Positions 8,638 through 16,290 of a stretch of DNA of 19,471 bases are shown here, in pieces. The notes under the pieces were generated by a model. The model had not been told where the DNA came from. It saw nothing but the letters and a program-made list of their open reading frames with translations, and did no database searches. Source of the stretch: an uncultured Ideonella sp. (GTDB lineage: Bacteria > Pseudomonadota > Gammaproteobacteria > Burkholderiales > Burkholderiaceae); contig CAMLGG010000078.1 in the NCBI GenBank assembly GCA_946479475.1, forward strand, positions 1 to 19,471. Direction: 5' to 3'. Positions within the stretch are counted from its first letter, which is position 1. The number at the start of each line of letters is the position of its first letter. Position numbers and translations under genes: made by a program.

Positions 8638-10116
8638 ATGCACGACATCCTGATCAACTGGGCCCCGCAGGAGACGCGGGTGGCCCTCATCGAGAACGGC
8701 GCCATCCAGGAGCTGCACATCGAGCGCACGCTGGAGCGCGGCCTGGTCGGCAACATCTACCTGGGCAAGGTCGCCCGCGTGCTGCCCGGCATGCAGAGCG
8801 CCTTCATCGACATCGGCCTGGAGCGTGCCGCCTTCCTCCACGTGGCAGACCTGCACATCGCGGGCTTCAACCCCCGCGCCGGCAACGAGAGTTCGCCGCC
8901 TCCGCCGATCGAGAAGCAGGTCTTCGAAGGCCAGACGCTGACGGTGCAGGTGGTGAAGGACCCGATAGGCACCAAGGGCGCGCGGCTGTCCACGCAGATC
9001 AGCATCGCCGGTCGCATGCTGGTCTTCCTGCCGCAGGACGACCACATCGGCATCTCCCAGAAGATCGGCTCGCCCGAGGCGAGGGAGCAGCTGCGCGCCC
9101 GCATGCAGGCGCTGGTCGGCAAGCCGGAGGAGGGAGGCGGCGGCGGCTTCATCCTGCGCACCAACGCGGAGGAGGCGACCGACGCGGAGCTGGCCGACGA
9201 CATCGACTACCTGCGCAAGACCTGGTCCCAGATCCGCCAGCGCGCGCTGGCCCAGCCGGCCGGCACGCTGCTGCACCAGGACCTGAGCCTGACCGAGCGC
9301 GTGTTGCGCGACCTGACCACCGAGTCCACCCAGTCCATCCGCATCGACTCGAAGATGCAGTTCGACCGGCTCAAGGCCTTCGGCGCGGTCTACACGCCCA
9401 CGGCCGTCGCCAAGCTGGAGCATTACCGCGGCGAACGCCCGATCTTCGACCTCTACGGCATAGAGGAGGAGATCTCGCGTGCGCTGGCCCGGCGCGTGGA
9501 GCTGAAGTCCGGCGGCTACCTCATCGTCGACCAGACCGAGGCGCTGACCACGATAGACGTGAACACCGGCGGCTTCGTCGGCGCGCGCAACTTCGACGAC
9601 ACCATCTTCAAGACCAACCTCGAGGCGGCGCAGGCCATCGCGCGCCAGCTGCGGCTGCGCAACCTGGGCGGCATCATCATCGTCGACTTCATCGACATGG
9701 TGAGGGAGGACCACCAGCAGGCGGTGCTGGCCGAGTTCCGCAAGCAGCTCAGCCGCGACCGCACCAAGACGACGGTCAGCGGCTTCACCCAGCTCGGCCT
9801 GGTCGAGATGACCCGCAAGCGCACGCGCGAGTCGCTGGCCCACATGCTGTGCGAGCCCTGCCCCACCTGCCAGGGCCGCGGCCAGGTCAAGACCGCGCGC
9901 AGCGTCTGCTACGACGTGCTGCGAGAGATCCTCCGCGAGGCGCGCCAGTTCAATCCGAAGGAGTTCCGCGTCGTCGCGAGCGCCGCGGTGGTCGAGATGC
10001 TGCTCGACGAGGAGAGCTCGCACCTCGCGGACCTTTCCGCCTTCATCGGCAAGCCGATCTCGCTTTCGGCCGAGCCGACGATGAATCCGGAGCAGTACGA
10101 CATCGTGCTGCTCTGA
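8638..10116 (+). CDS. rng: Ribonuclease G
   Basis: A 492-residue endoribonuclease of the RNase E/G family, normal for RNase G and without the long RNase E scaffold tail. RNase G matures the 5' end of 16S rRNA and degrades some mRNAs. The S1 RNA-binding domain follows the MHDILINWAPQETRVALIEN start, with GNIYLGKVARVLPGMQSAF near residues 38-56. The catalytic magnesium ligands appear as Asp307 (in IDVNTGG) and Asp350 (in IIIVDF). The zinc-link cysteines are Cys408 and Cys411 in CEPCPTCQGRG. A purine-rich GGGGCGAGG lies about seven bases before the start. rng next to maf is a standard proteobacterial arrangement. Confidence 0.96.
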   Translation: MHDILINWAPQETRVALIENGAIQELHIERTLERGLVGNIYLGKVARVLPGMQSAFIDIGLERAAFLHVADLHIAGFNPRAGNESSPPPPIEKQVFEGQTLTVQVVKDPIGTKGARLSTQISIAGRMLVFLPQDDHIGISQKIGSPEAREQLRARMQALVGKPEEGGGGGFILRTNAEEATDAELADDIDYLRKTWSQIRQRALAQPAGTLLHQDLSLTERVLRDLTTESTQSIRIDSKMQFDRLKAFGAVYTPTAVAKLEHYRGERPIFDLYGIEEEISRALARRVELKSGGYLIVDQTEALTTIDVNTGGFVGARNFDDTIFKTNLEAAQAIARQLRLRNLGGIIIVDFIDMVREDHQQAVLAEFRKQLSRDRTKTTVSGFTQLGLVEMTRKRTRESLAHMLCEPCPTCQGRGQVKTARSVCYDVLREILREARQFNPKEFRVVASAAVVEMLLDEESSHLADLSAFIGKPISLSAEPTMNPEQYDIVLL

Positions 10117-10164
10117 GTTGCCTCGGGCTCTCGTCCCGGCGCTGGCGCGCGGCCCTTCGCAGCC

Positions 10165-11460
10165 ATGAACGGCGATCCGCGCTCGCACGGCCTGTGGGAG
10201 GCCTCGGCCCCCGAGGCGCTCCCGGCACCGCCATTGACCGAGGACCTGGTGGCCGAGGTCGCCATCGTCGGAGCGGGCTACACGGGTCTTTCGGCGGCAC
10301 TGCACCTCGCCGAGGCGGGTGCATCGGTGGTCGTTCTGGAAGGAGCCGGCATCGGCTTCGGCGGGTCCGGCCGGAACGTCGGGCTGGTCAACGCAGGCCT
10401 GTGGCTCATGCCCTCCCGGCTCCGACAGGTGCTGGGCGAAACCCACGGCCCGCGGCTGCTGAGCCAACTGGGCGAGGCCCCGTCGCTGGTGTTCGAGCTC
10501 ATCGACAGGCACGCCATCGACTGCCAGCCGGTGCGCAGCGGCACGCTTCATTGCGCGGCCGATGCCAGGGGGCTGGCGGAACTGGAGATCCGATGCCGGC
10601 AGTGGCAGGAGCTGGGAGCACCCGTCCGGCTGCTGGACCCGGCCGAGACCGCAGGCAGGCTCGGCACGACCGCCTACCGCGGGTCACTGCTCGACCTGCG
10701 CGCCGGGACCATCCAGCCGCTGGCCTATGCGCGTGGACTCGCCTGCGCAGCCGTGTCTTCCGGTGCCCGCCTCCATTCGGGCAGCCCGGTGGTGGCGATG
10801 GAGGAGGAGCCGGGTGCGGGCTGGCGGCTGCGCACCGCCTCGGGCAGAACGCTGAGCGCCAAGTGGGCCATCGTCGCGACCAATGCCTACACCGGGCCCG
10901 GCGGGCCTTGCCCGGCGCTGCAGCGCGAGCTGGTCCGCCTGCCGTACTTCAATCTGGCGACGGCGCCCTTGCCGAGGGAGCTCGCCGAAACGGTCCTTCC
11001 CGGCAGGGAGGGTGCCTGGGACACCCGCCGGCTGTTGTCGTCCTTTCGAATGGACCGTGGAGGACGTCTCGTCTTCGGCAGCGTGGGGGCGTTGCGCGGC
11101 TGCGCAACAGAGGTCCACAGGGCCTGGGCCCGGCGTGCGCTCGCGAAGTTGTTTCCACAGCTGGCAGGCGTCAGCTTCGAGCACGAGTGGTACGGCGTCA
11201 TCGGCATGACGAGCGATGCCGTGCCGCGCCTGCATGCACTGGGCCGGCGAGCCCTGTCCATCTCGGGCTACAACGGCCGCGGGATCGCCCCAGGCACCAC
11301 TTTCGGCCGCGACCTGGCGCGCTGGGTGTTGGGCGAGCTGACGGAAGCCGACATGCCGCTGCCCGTCAGCGAGCCAGGCTCCGCGGCGCTCAAGCCCTTG
11401 CGAGAGGGCTTCTACGAAGCAGGCTCGCTGGCCGCGCACCTCGCCGGCGCGTGGCTCTAG
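10165..11460 (+). CDS. FAD-dependent oxidoreductase, DAO/PuuB-like
   Basis: A 431-residue flavoprotein of the D-amino-acid-oxidase fold. Residues 31-59 form the FAD-binding Rossmann motif, with GAGYTG at 36-41 and the ribose-binding Glu59. GGSGRNVGLVNAGL follows, resembling the SGRNGG stretch of gamma-glutamylputrescine oxidase and related amine oxidases. The C-terminal flavin-contact segment reads SGYNGRGIAPGTTFGRDLA. Members deaminate amino acids or amines to imines with release of hydrogen peroxide or electron transfer; the substrate here is unknown. There is no signal peptide. The start at 10165 has no clear ribosome binding site and follows rng by 48 bases with no terminator, so it is probably the last gene of the unit. 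It ends 15 bases from the convergent VOC gene. Confidence 0.85.
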   Translation: MNGDPRSHGLWEASAPEALPAPPLTEDLVAEVAIVGAGYTGLSAALHLAEAGASVVVLEGAGIGFGGSGRNVGLVNAGLWLMPSRLRQVLGETHGPRLLSQLGEAPSLVFELIDRHAIDCQPVRSGTLHCAADARGLAELEIRCRQWQELGAPVRLLDPAETAGRLGTTAYRGSLLDLRAGTIQPLAYARGLACAAVSSGARLHSGSPVVAMEEEPGAGWRLRTASGRTLSAKWAIVATNAYTGPGGPCPALQRELVRLPYFNLATAPLPRELAETVLPGREGAWDTRRLLSSFRMDRGGRLVFGSVGALRGCATEVHRAWARRALAKLFPQLAGVSFEHEWYGVIGMTSDAVPRLHALGRRALSISGYNGRGIAPGTTFGRDLARWVLGELTEADMPLPVSEPGSAALKPLREGFYEAGSLAAHLAGAWL

Positions 11461-11475
11461 CCTCGGACCGCTGGC

Positions 11476-11886
11476 TCAATGCTCGACGCCGACCATCCAG
11501 CCCAGGCCGAACTTGTCCGAGACCATCCCGAAGCAGGGCGACCAGAAGGTGGGCCCGAGCGGCAGCTGGACCTGGCCGCCTTGCGCGAGGGCATCGAACA
11601 TTCGCTTCGCATCGGCCTGGTCCTTGGCCGTGATCGAAAGCGAGAAGCCGCGGAAGTCGGTCTGGCCTTCGCTCATGCCATCGGAGGCCAGCAGGACCGT
11701 GTCGCCGATGCGGAAGCTGGAGTGCAGGATCTTCTCCGGCGGGGCCTTCATGCCCGGCGGCGGCGGCTCGGGGCTTTCGGAGTTGCGCATCATCGCTTCG
11801 ACCTGCGCGCCCAGCGTGCGCTTGTAGAACTCCAGCGCCTCCTCGCAGCGCCCGTTGAAGAAGAGGTAGGCCGTCACTGCCGACAT
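11476..11886 (-). CDS. VOC family protein, PhnB/YjdN-like
   Basis: A 136-residue protein of the vicinal oxygen chelate (glyoxalase/dioxygenase-like) fold. It opens MSAVTAYLFFNGRCEEALEF followed by YKRTLGA, a hallmark of PhnB-like proteins, with FRIGDTVLLASDG in the middle and a C-terminal FGMVSDKFGLGWMVGVEH. These resemble proteins annotated PhnB or 3-demethylubiquinone methyltransferase-like, whose function is mostly unproven despite the names. GAGGAA lies about four bases before the ATG at 11886. It is convergent with the FAD oxidoreductase and separated from the aldo/keto reductase gene upstream on the same strand by 103 bases, so it may have its own promoter. Confidence 0.88.
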   Translation of the reverse strand: MSAVTAYLFFNGRCEEALEFYKRTLGAQVEAMMRNSESPEPPPPGMKAPPEKILHSSFRIGDTVLLASDGMSEGQTDFRGFSLSITAKDQADAKRMFDALAQGGQVQLPLGPTFWSPCFGMVSDKFGLGWMVGVEH

Positions 11887-11989
11887 GGGGTTCCTCGCTC
11901 GAATGGTGGCGCCCCGTTCGGGGGCAGGGCGGCCACGATACGCCAGGGCCCGGCGGCCCGCAAAAGGAGAACGGCAACCGTTTGTGGGA

Positions 11990-12889
11990 TCAGGGCACCT
12001 CGTGCCCGCTCGCCGCGCTCCAGATGCGGTACCAGTCGTCGTTCGAAAGGCGCAGGTCCAGTGCGGCGACGGCCTCCTCGGCCACGGCGAGCCGGCGCGA
12101 GCCGATCAGCGGATGCGGCCGGCAGGGCAGGCGCAGCAGCCACGCCATGGCCAGCGTGGTGATCGACACGCCGCCCAGCTTTGCGCCGATCTCGCCCATC
12201 ACCGAGCGCACGCGGTGGGCCGCGGCGCTGTCCTCGCTGAACAGGCGGCCGCCCGCCAGCGGTGACCAGATCATCGGCCTGCGGCGCAGCCTCTGCGCCT
12301 GGTCGAAGGTCCCGTCGTGGATCGGCGCCATCTGCAGCGGCGAGCACTCCACCTGGTTGGTCTCCAGGCGGATGCGCTGGTCGAGCAGCTCGAACTGCGA
12401 CGGGGCGAAGTTGGAAGCGCCGAAGTGCAGCACCTTGCCATCTCGCCTGAGGCGCTCGAAGGCGGCGGCGACCTCGTCGGCGTCCATCAGGGCGTCGGGG
12501 CGATGGATCAGCAGCAGGTCTATGCGGTCGGTGCGCAGCGCGCGCAGGCTGTTCTCGACCGAGGCGACGATGTGCCCCGCCGAGGTGTCGTAGCAGTGGG
12601 TCTCGTGAGAGGGCCGTGCGTGGCCGATGAGCTTGATGCCGCACTTGGTGACGAGCTGCAGCCGCTCACGCAGGCCAGGCGAAGCCGCGAGGGCCTCGCC
12701 GAACAGCGTCTCCACCCGGTAGCCGCCGTAGATGTCGGCATGGTCGAAGCTGGTCAGGCCGCGCTCGATGGTCCCCTCGATCCAGGCCAGGCGCTGCTCG
12801 ATCGACAGCTGCCATTCGGCCAGCCGCCAGGCACCGGCGACGATGGGGGAGAGGTGGAATGCGGAGTCGGGTGTCGTCGAAGGCGTCAC
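11990..12889 (-). CDS. Aldo/keto reductase, YdhF-like
   Basis: About 299 residues from a GTG start at 12889. The frame runs open far upstream, through the neighbouring genes, so the start is chosen because GTGA overlaps the stop of the preceding gene by four bases and gives a family-length protein. The catalytic tetrad is complete: Asp49 and Tyr54 (in FDHADIYGGY), Lys82 (in LVTKCGIK) and His129 (in DLLLIHRPD). It should be a cytoplasmic NADPH-dependent (beta/alpha)8-barrel reductase of carbonyl compounds, closest in pattern to the E. coli YdhF group; substrate unknown. The C-terminal PLIGSRR segment fits cofactor binding. Coupling to a peroxidase-related gene suggests a shared detoxification role, which is inference. 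Confidence 0.9.
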   Translation of the reverse strand: MTPSTTPDSAFHLSPIVAGAWRLAEWQLSIEQRLAWIEGTIERGLTSFDHADIYGGYRVETLFGEALAASPGLRERLQLVTKCGIKLIGHARPSHETHCYDTSAGHIVASVENSLRALRTDRIDLLLIHRPDALMDADEVAAAFERLRRDGKVLHFGASNFAPSQFELLDQRIRLETNQVECSPLQMAPIHDGTFDQAQRLRRRPMIWSPLAGGRLFSEDSAAAHRVRSVMGEIGAKLGGVSITTLAMAWLLRLPCRPHPLIGSRRLAVAEEAVAALDLRLSNDDWYRIWSAASGHEVP

Positions 12890-13476
12890 TTCTGGCGGGG
12901 CACGCGGCCCATCAGGTAGAACTCGTCGTTGGGCCTGAGGCCGATCAGGTTGGCCATGCGGTTGGACAGGCCGAAGAAGGCGGCGATGGCGCCTATGTCC
13001 CATGCGTCCTCGTCGGTGAAGCCGTGCGAGCGCAGGGCTTCGTAGTCGGCCTCCTCGATCTCGTGCGCGTGCAGGCAGACCTTCATCGCGAAATCGAGCA
13101 TCGCGCGCTGGCGCGGCGTGATGTCGGCCTTGCGATGATTGACCGCGATCTGGTCGGCGACGAGCGGCTTCTTCTCGTAGACGCGCAGGATGGCGCCATG
13201 GGCGACGACGCAGTAGAGGCAGTGGTTCGCGCCCGAGGTGGCGACGATGACCATCTCGCGCTCGCCCTTGCTGAGGCCTCCTCCCTCCTTCAGCAGCAGC
13301 GCGTCGTGGTAGGCCAGGAAGGCGCGCATCTCGGCCGGCCGGTGGGCCAGGGCGAGGAAGACATTGGGCACGAAGCCGGCCCTTTCCTGGACTTCGAGGA
13401 TGCGTTGGCGCAGGTCCTCGGGGAGCTGGGCGAGCTCGGGGACGGGGAAGCGGCTGATGGGTGGGTTGCTGCTCAT
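12886..13476 (-). CDS. AhpD-like peroxidase-related protein (carboxymuconolactone decarboxylase family)
   Basis: A 196-residue protein with the AhpD-type redox motif CLYCVVAH, giving Cys86, Cys89 and His93, preceded by KGEREMVIVATSGANH with conserved glutamates. This is the pattern of the 'uncharacterized peroxidase-related enzyme' branch of the carboxymuconolactone decarboxylase superfamily, typically 180-200 residues. Members are thought to reduce peroxides by a CxxC thiol cycle, although few have been tested. There is no signal peptide, so it is cytoplasmic. It is the first gene of a two-gene unit with the aldo/keto reductase (4-base overlap) and is divergent from tolB across 115 bases, a gap that must hold both promoters. 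Confidence 0.9.
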   Translation of the reverse strand: MSSNPPISRFPVPELAQLPEDLRQRILEVQERAGFVPNVFLALAHRPAEMRAFLAYHDALLLKEGGGLSKGEREMVIVATSGANHCLYCVVAHGAILRVYEKKPLVADQIAVNHRKADITPRQRAMLDFAMKVCLHAHEIEEADYEALRSHGFTDEDAWDIGAIAAFFGLSNRMANLIGLRPNDEFYLMGRVPRQK

Positions 13477-13591
13477 GGCGACACCGTGTCACAAGTGGGC
13501 CGGGTCCGGCCCGAAGCCTGGATGGTAGGCCGCCTAGAATTTCGCCCGCCCGCAACCCGAGAAGCCGGATGGGGAACCTTCGGCCTGCAGC

Positions 13592-14890
13592 ATGACTCGA
13601 TTTCCCGTTATGTGGTCCCGACGTGATTGGATGGGCGCGCTCGGCGCGCTGGGTGCAACTGCCGCGATGCCGGCGGCTGCGGAGTTCAGGGTGGAGATCA
13701 CCGGCGTAGGCGCAACGCAGCTGCCGGTGACGGTGCTCAAGTTCCGCGGCGAGGAGTCCGGCGGGACCAACCTCGTCTCGGCCATCATCCGCGCCGACCT
13801 GGAGCGCAGCGGTGTCTTCAAGTTCATCGACTCGCCGCTGGCGATCGACGAGACCGGCGTGCCGGCCTTCCCCGACCTGCGCAGCCGCGGCTCGGACGCC
13901 CTGGTCGCGGGCTCGGTCACGCGCCTGGCCGACGGCCGCTTCGACGTGCGCTACAAGCTGTGGGACGTCGTCAAGGGCGCCGACCAGGGCGGCCAGAGCC
14001 TCGCCGTGCAGGCCGCTGACTTGCGGCTCGCGGCCCACCGCATCGCCGACGCGGTCTACGAGAAGCTCACCGGCGAGAAGGGCGTGTTCGCGACGCGCAT
14101 TGCCTACGTCACCAAGGGCGGCGGCCGCTACACCCTGCGGGTGACGGATGCCGACGGGGAGGGCGGCCAGGTGCCGCTGACGAGCCCCGACCCGATCATC
14201 TCGCCGGCCTGGTCGCCCGATGGCAAGGAGCTGGCGTACGTCTCCTTCGAGGACCGCAAGCCTGTGGTCTGGGTGCAGGACCTGCAGACCGGCGCGCGCC
14301 GCCGCGTCGCGAACTTCAAGGGCTCGAACAGCGCGCCGGCCTGGTCGCCGGATGGCTCGCAGCTCGCGGTGACGCTCTCGCGCGAGGGTGGTTCGCAGCT
14401 GTTCCTGATCAACCGCGACGGCTCCAATCCGCGCCGCATCACGCAGAGCTCGGCCATCGACACCGAGCCGAGCTTCGCGCCCGACGGCCGCATCTACTTC
14501 GTCAGCGACCGCGGCGGCTCGCCACAGATCTACCGGCAGCCTGCTGCCGGCGGGAGCGCCGAGCGCGTGACCTTCCAGGGCGGCTACAACGTCAGCCCGG
14601 CGATCAGCCCCGACGGGCGCACAATGACCTTCGTGCAGCGCAACGGCGGCGGCGCCTTCCGCGTGATGACGATGGACCTCGCGAGTGGGGCGGTGCAGGC
14701 GGTGAGCGACACCAGCGACGACGAGAGCCCGAGCTTCGCTCCCAACGGCCGCCTGATCATTTATGCCACCCGCGCTGGAGGGCGCGAGCTGTTGATGACC
14801 ACCACGCTGGATGGGAAAATCAAGGCCCGTCTGCCCGGTCCGGGCGGCGTAGACATCCGCGAGCCCGTCTGGGGCCCGTTCGGCCGCTGA
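13592..14890 (+). CDS. tolB: Tol-Pal system beta-propeller protein TolB
   Basis: A 432-residue periplasmic protein, normal for TolB. After a signal sequence, residues about 30-160 form the N-terminal domain and residues about 165-430 a six-bladed propeller with repeated SPAWSPDGK, APAWSPDGS, EPSFAPDGR, SPAISPDGR and SPSFAPNGR blades, ending in the family's REPVWGPF. TolB links the TolA/TolQR motor to Pal and peptidoglycan during outer-membrane constriction. The signal reads SRRDWMGALGA at residues 9-19 with a likely cut after A-A-A near 29, which resembles a twin-arginine signal. The frame is closed by TAG at 13535, so 13592 or the ATG at 13610 are the starts. pal follows after 65 bases. tolQRA are not upstream. 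Confidence 0.96.
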   Translation: MTRFPVMWSRRDWMGALGALGATAAMPAAAEFRVEITGVGATQLPVTVLKFRGEESGGTNLVSAIIRADLERSGVFKFIDSPLAIDETGVPAFPDLRSRGSDALVAGSVTRLADGRFDVRYKLWDVVKGADQGGQSLAVQAADLRLAAHRIADAVYEKLTGEKGVFATRIAYVTKGGGRYTLRVTDADGEGGQVPLTSPDPIISPAWSPDGKELAYVSFEDRKPVVWVQDLQTGARRRVANFKGSNSAPAWSPDGSQLAVTLSREGGSQLFLINRDGSNPRRITQSSAIDTEPSFAPDGRIYFVSDRGGSPQIYRQPAAGGSAERVTFQGGYNVSPAISPDGRTMTFVQRNGGGAFRVMTMDLASGAVQAVSDTSDDESPSFAPNGRLIIYATRAGGRELLMTTTLDGKIKARLPGPGGVDIREPVWGPFGR

Positions 14891-14955
14891 CAACGCTGCT
14901 CGGCGCCGATTTCACACACACACAAACTTTCATCACCACACGAAGGAGAGAACCC
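14891..14955 (+). promoter_or_regulatory. CA-rich leader of pal
   Basis: The 65-base gap between tolB and pal holds a run of alternating C and A (about 14913-14924) and a further A/C-rich stretch with almost no G, in strong contrast to the surrounding GC-rich DNA, then the AAGGAG site. Such unstructured leaders favour ribosome loading, which would fit the much higher amounts of Pal than TolB usually found in cells. I see no promoter hexamers in it and no terminator. Confidence 0.5.
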
Positions 14956-15501
14956 ATGGCGGTCAAGTGGAACGTTGGGGCCGGCGCGCTGTCGGCATTG
15001 GTCGTGCTGACGTTGGCGGGCTGCGGCTCGACCAAGCTCGACACCCCGGCGCCCGTCGAGACCCGTGCGACCGACGGCGCCGCAGGCGCGAATGCCGGCA
15101 ACACCGGCAAGCCGGCAGCGGAGAGCAATGTCGCCTCGGTCGACCTGGGCGCGAACGCCAATCCGCCTGCCGGCCTGGGTCGCACCGTGTACTTCGACTT
15201 CGACAGCTACGTCATCAAGGACGAGTACAAGCCGGTCGTCGAGGGCTATGCCAAGTTCCTGGCCAACAACAAGGCCAAGCGCATGCTGATCGAGGGCCAC
15301 ACCGACGAGCGTGGCAGCCGCGAGTACAACCTCGCGCTCGGCCAGAAGCGTGCCGAGGCGGTGCAGAAGGCCATGACGCTGGTCGGTGCCGGCGAAGCCC
15401 AGCTCGAGGCGGTGAGCTTCGGCGAGGAGCGCCCGGCCGACGCCGGCCACGACGAGGCGGCGTGGGCCAAGAACCGCCGTGCCGAACTGAAGGACCGCTG
15501 A
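14956..15501 (+). CDS. pal: Peptidoglycan-associated lipoprotein Pal
   Basis: A 181-residue outer-membrane lipoprotein. The lipobox LAGC ends at Cys23, preceded by a basic-hydrophobic signal. A flexible Ala/Gly/Asn/Thr-rich linker (about 24-72) leads to the OmpA-like peptidoglycan-binding domain (about 75-181), with VYFDFDSYVIKDEY, LIEGHTDERGSREYNLALG and the closing NRRAELKDR; the DERGS, NLALG and NRR elements form the diaminopimelate-binding site in the family. The start at 14956 has a textbook AAGGAG at 14943-14948. Pal anchors the outer membrane to the cell wall and partners TolB. It lies between tolB and cpoB, the canonical order. Confidence 0.97.
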   Translation: MAVKWNVGAGALSALVVLTLAGCGSTKLDTPAPVETRATDGAAGANAGNTGKPAAESNVASVDLGANANPPAGLGRTVYFDFDSYVIKDEYKPVVEGYAKFLANNKAKRMLIEGHTDERGSREYNLALGQKRAEAVQKAMTLVGAGEAQLEAVSFGEERPADAGHDEAAWAKNRRAELKDR

Positions 15502-15505
15502 ATCC

Positions 15506-16288
15506 ATGCGTGCTGTACCCACCCCGCTGCGGGCGATTTCCCTCGGCGTGCTGCTGCTCGCCACGCTCCCGGCGCGGGCGGGGCTGTTCGACGACGATGA
15601 GGCGCGCAAGGCCATCCTGGACCTGCGTGCCAAGGTGGCCGCGGGCGAGCAGGCGCGCGGTGACCTGTCTGCCTCCATCAAGCAGCTGTCCGACCAGATC
15701 CAGACGCTGCAGCGCAGCCTGCTCGACCTGAACAACCAGAACGAGCAGTTGCGCGGCGAGCTCGCGCGCATGCGGGGGCAGGACGAGCAGATGCTGCGCG
15801 ACCTGGCCGACGTGCAGCGCAAGCAGAAGGACATCGCCCAGGGCGTCGATGAGCGCATGCGCAAGCTCGAGCCGCAGTCGGTCTCGCTCGACGGCAAGGA
15901 GTTCACCGTCGATCCGGAAGAGAAGCGCGCGTATGACGAGGCCATGGCCACGCTGCGCGCGGCCGAGTTCGACCGCGCGGCGCCTCAGCTGGTCAGCTTC
16001 CTCAAGCGCTACCCGTCCAGCGGCTACGCCGATTCGGCGCGCTACTGGCTGGGCAACGCCCAGTACGGGCTGCGCCAGTACAAGGACGCGATCCAGACCT
16101 TCCGCGCCTTCGTGAACGCGGCGCCCGACAACGTCCGCGCGCCGGAGGCGTTGCTCGCGCTGGCCAACTGCCAGGCCGAGCTGAAGGACAACAAGAGCGC
16201 GAAGAAGACGCTCGAGGAACTGATCCGGCAGTACCCGAAGACCGAGGCCGCCCAGGCCGGGCGCGAGCGCCTCGTGGCGCTGAAGTAG
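15506..16288 (+). CDS. cpoB: Cell division coordinator CpoB (YbgF)
   Basis: A 260-residue periplasmic protein of normal length. Residues 1-25 are a Sec signal peptide with a probable cut after A-R-A, giving a mature start GLFDDDEARKAILDLR typical of the family. Residues about 35-115 are a Gln/Leu-rich coiled coil that trimerises in E. coli CpoB. Residues about 138-260 hold TPR repeats, for example the LVSFLKRYPSSGYADSARYW and LGNAQYGLRQYKDAI segments. CpoB links Tol energy state to PBP1B and septal peptidoglycan synthesis. The start lies four bases after the pal stop; GAAGGA at 15489-15494, inside pal, is the nearest ribosome binding site and is rather far. tolB-pal-cpoB forms one unit. Confidence 0.95.
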   Translation: MRAVPTPLRAISLGVLLLATLPARAGLFDDDEARKAILDLRAKVAAGEQARGDLSASIKQLSDQIQTLQRSLLDLNNQNEQLRGELARMRGQDEQMLRDLADVQRKQKDIAQGVDERMRKLEPQSVSLDGKEFTVDPEEKRAYDEAMATLRAAEFDRAAPQLVSFLKRYPSSGYADSARYWLGNAQYGLRQYKDAIQTFRAFVNAAPDNVRAPEALLALANCQAELKDNKSAKKTLEELIRQYPKTEAAQAGRERLVALK

Positions 16289-16290
16289 CG

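Noticed and set aside
11461..11475. Possible bidirectional terminator between the convergent FAD and VOC genes
   Set aside because: The 15-base gap holds no stem-loop or T tract.
9849..11633. 594-codon plus-strand frame across the end of rng and the FAD gene
   Set aside because: Composition is typical shadow coding and both underlying genes are clear.
12890..14893. Minus-strand extension of the aldo/keto reductase frame, antisense to tolB and the peroxidase-related gene
   Set aside because: Only the part from the GTG at 12889 has family motifs; the remainder covers confidently called genes on other frames.
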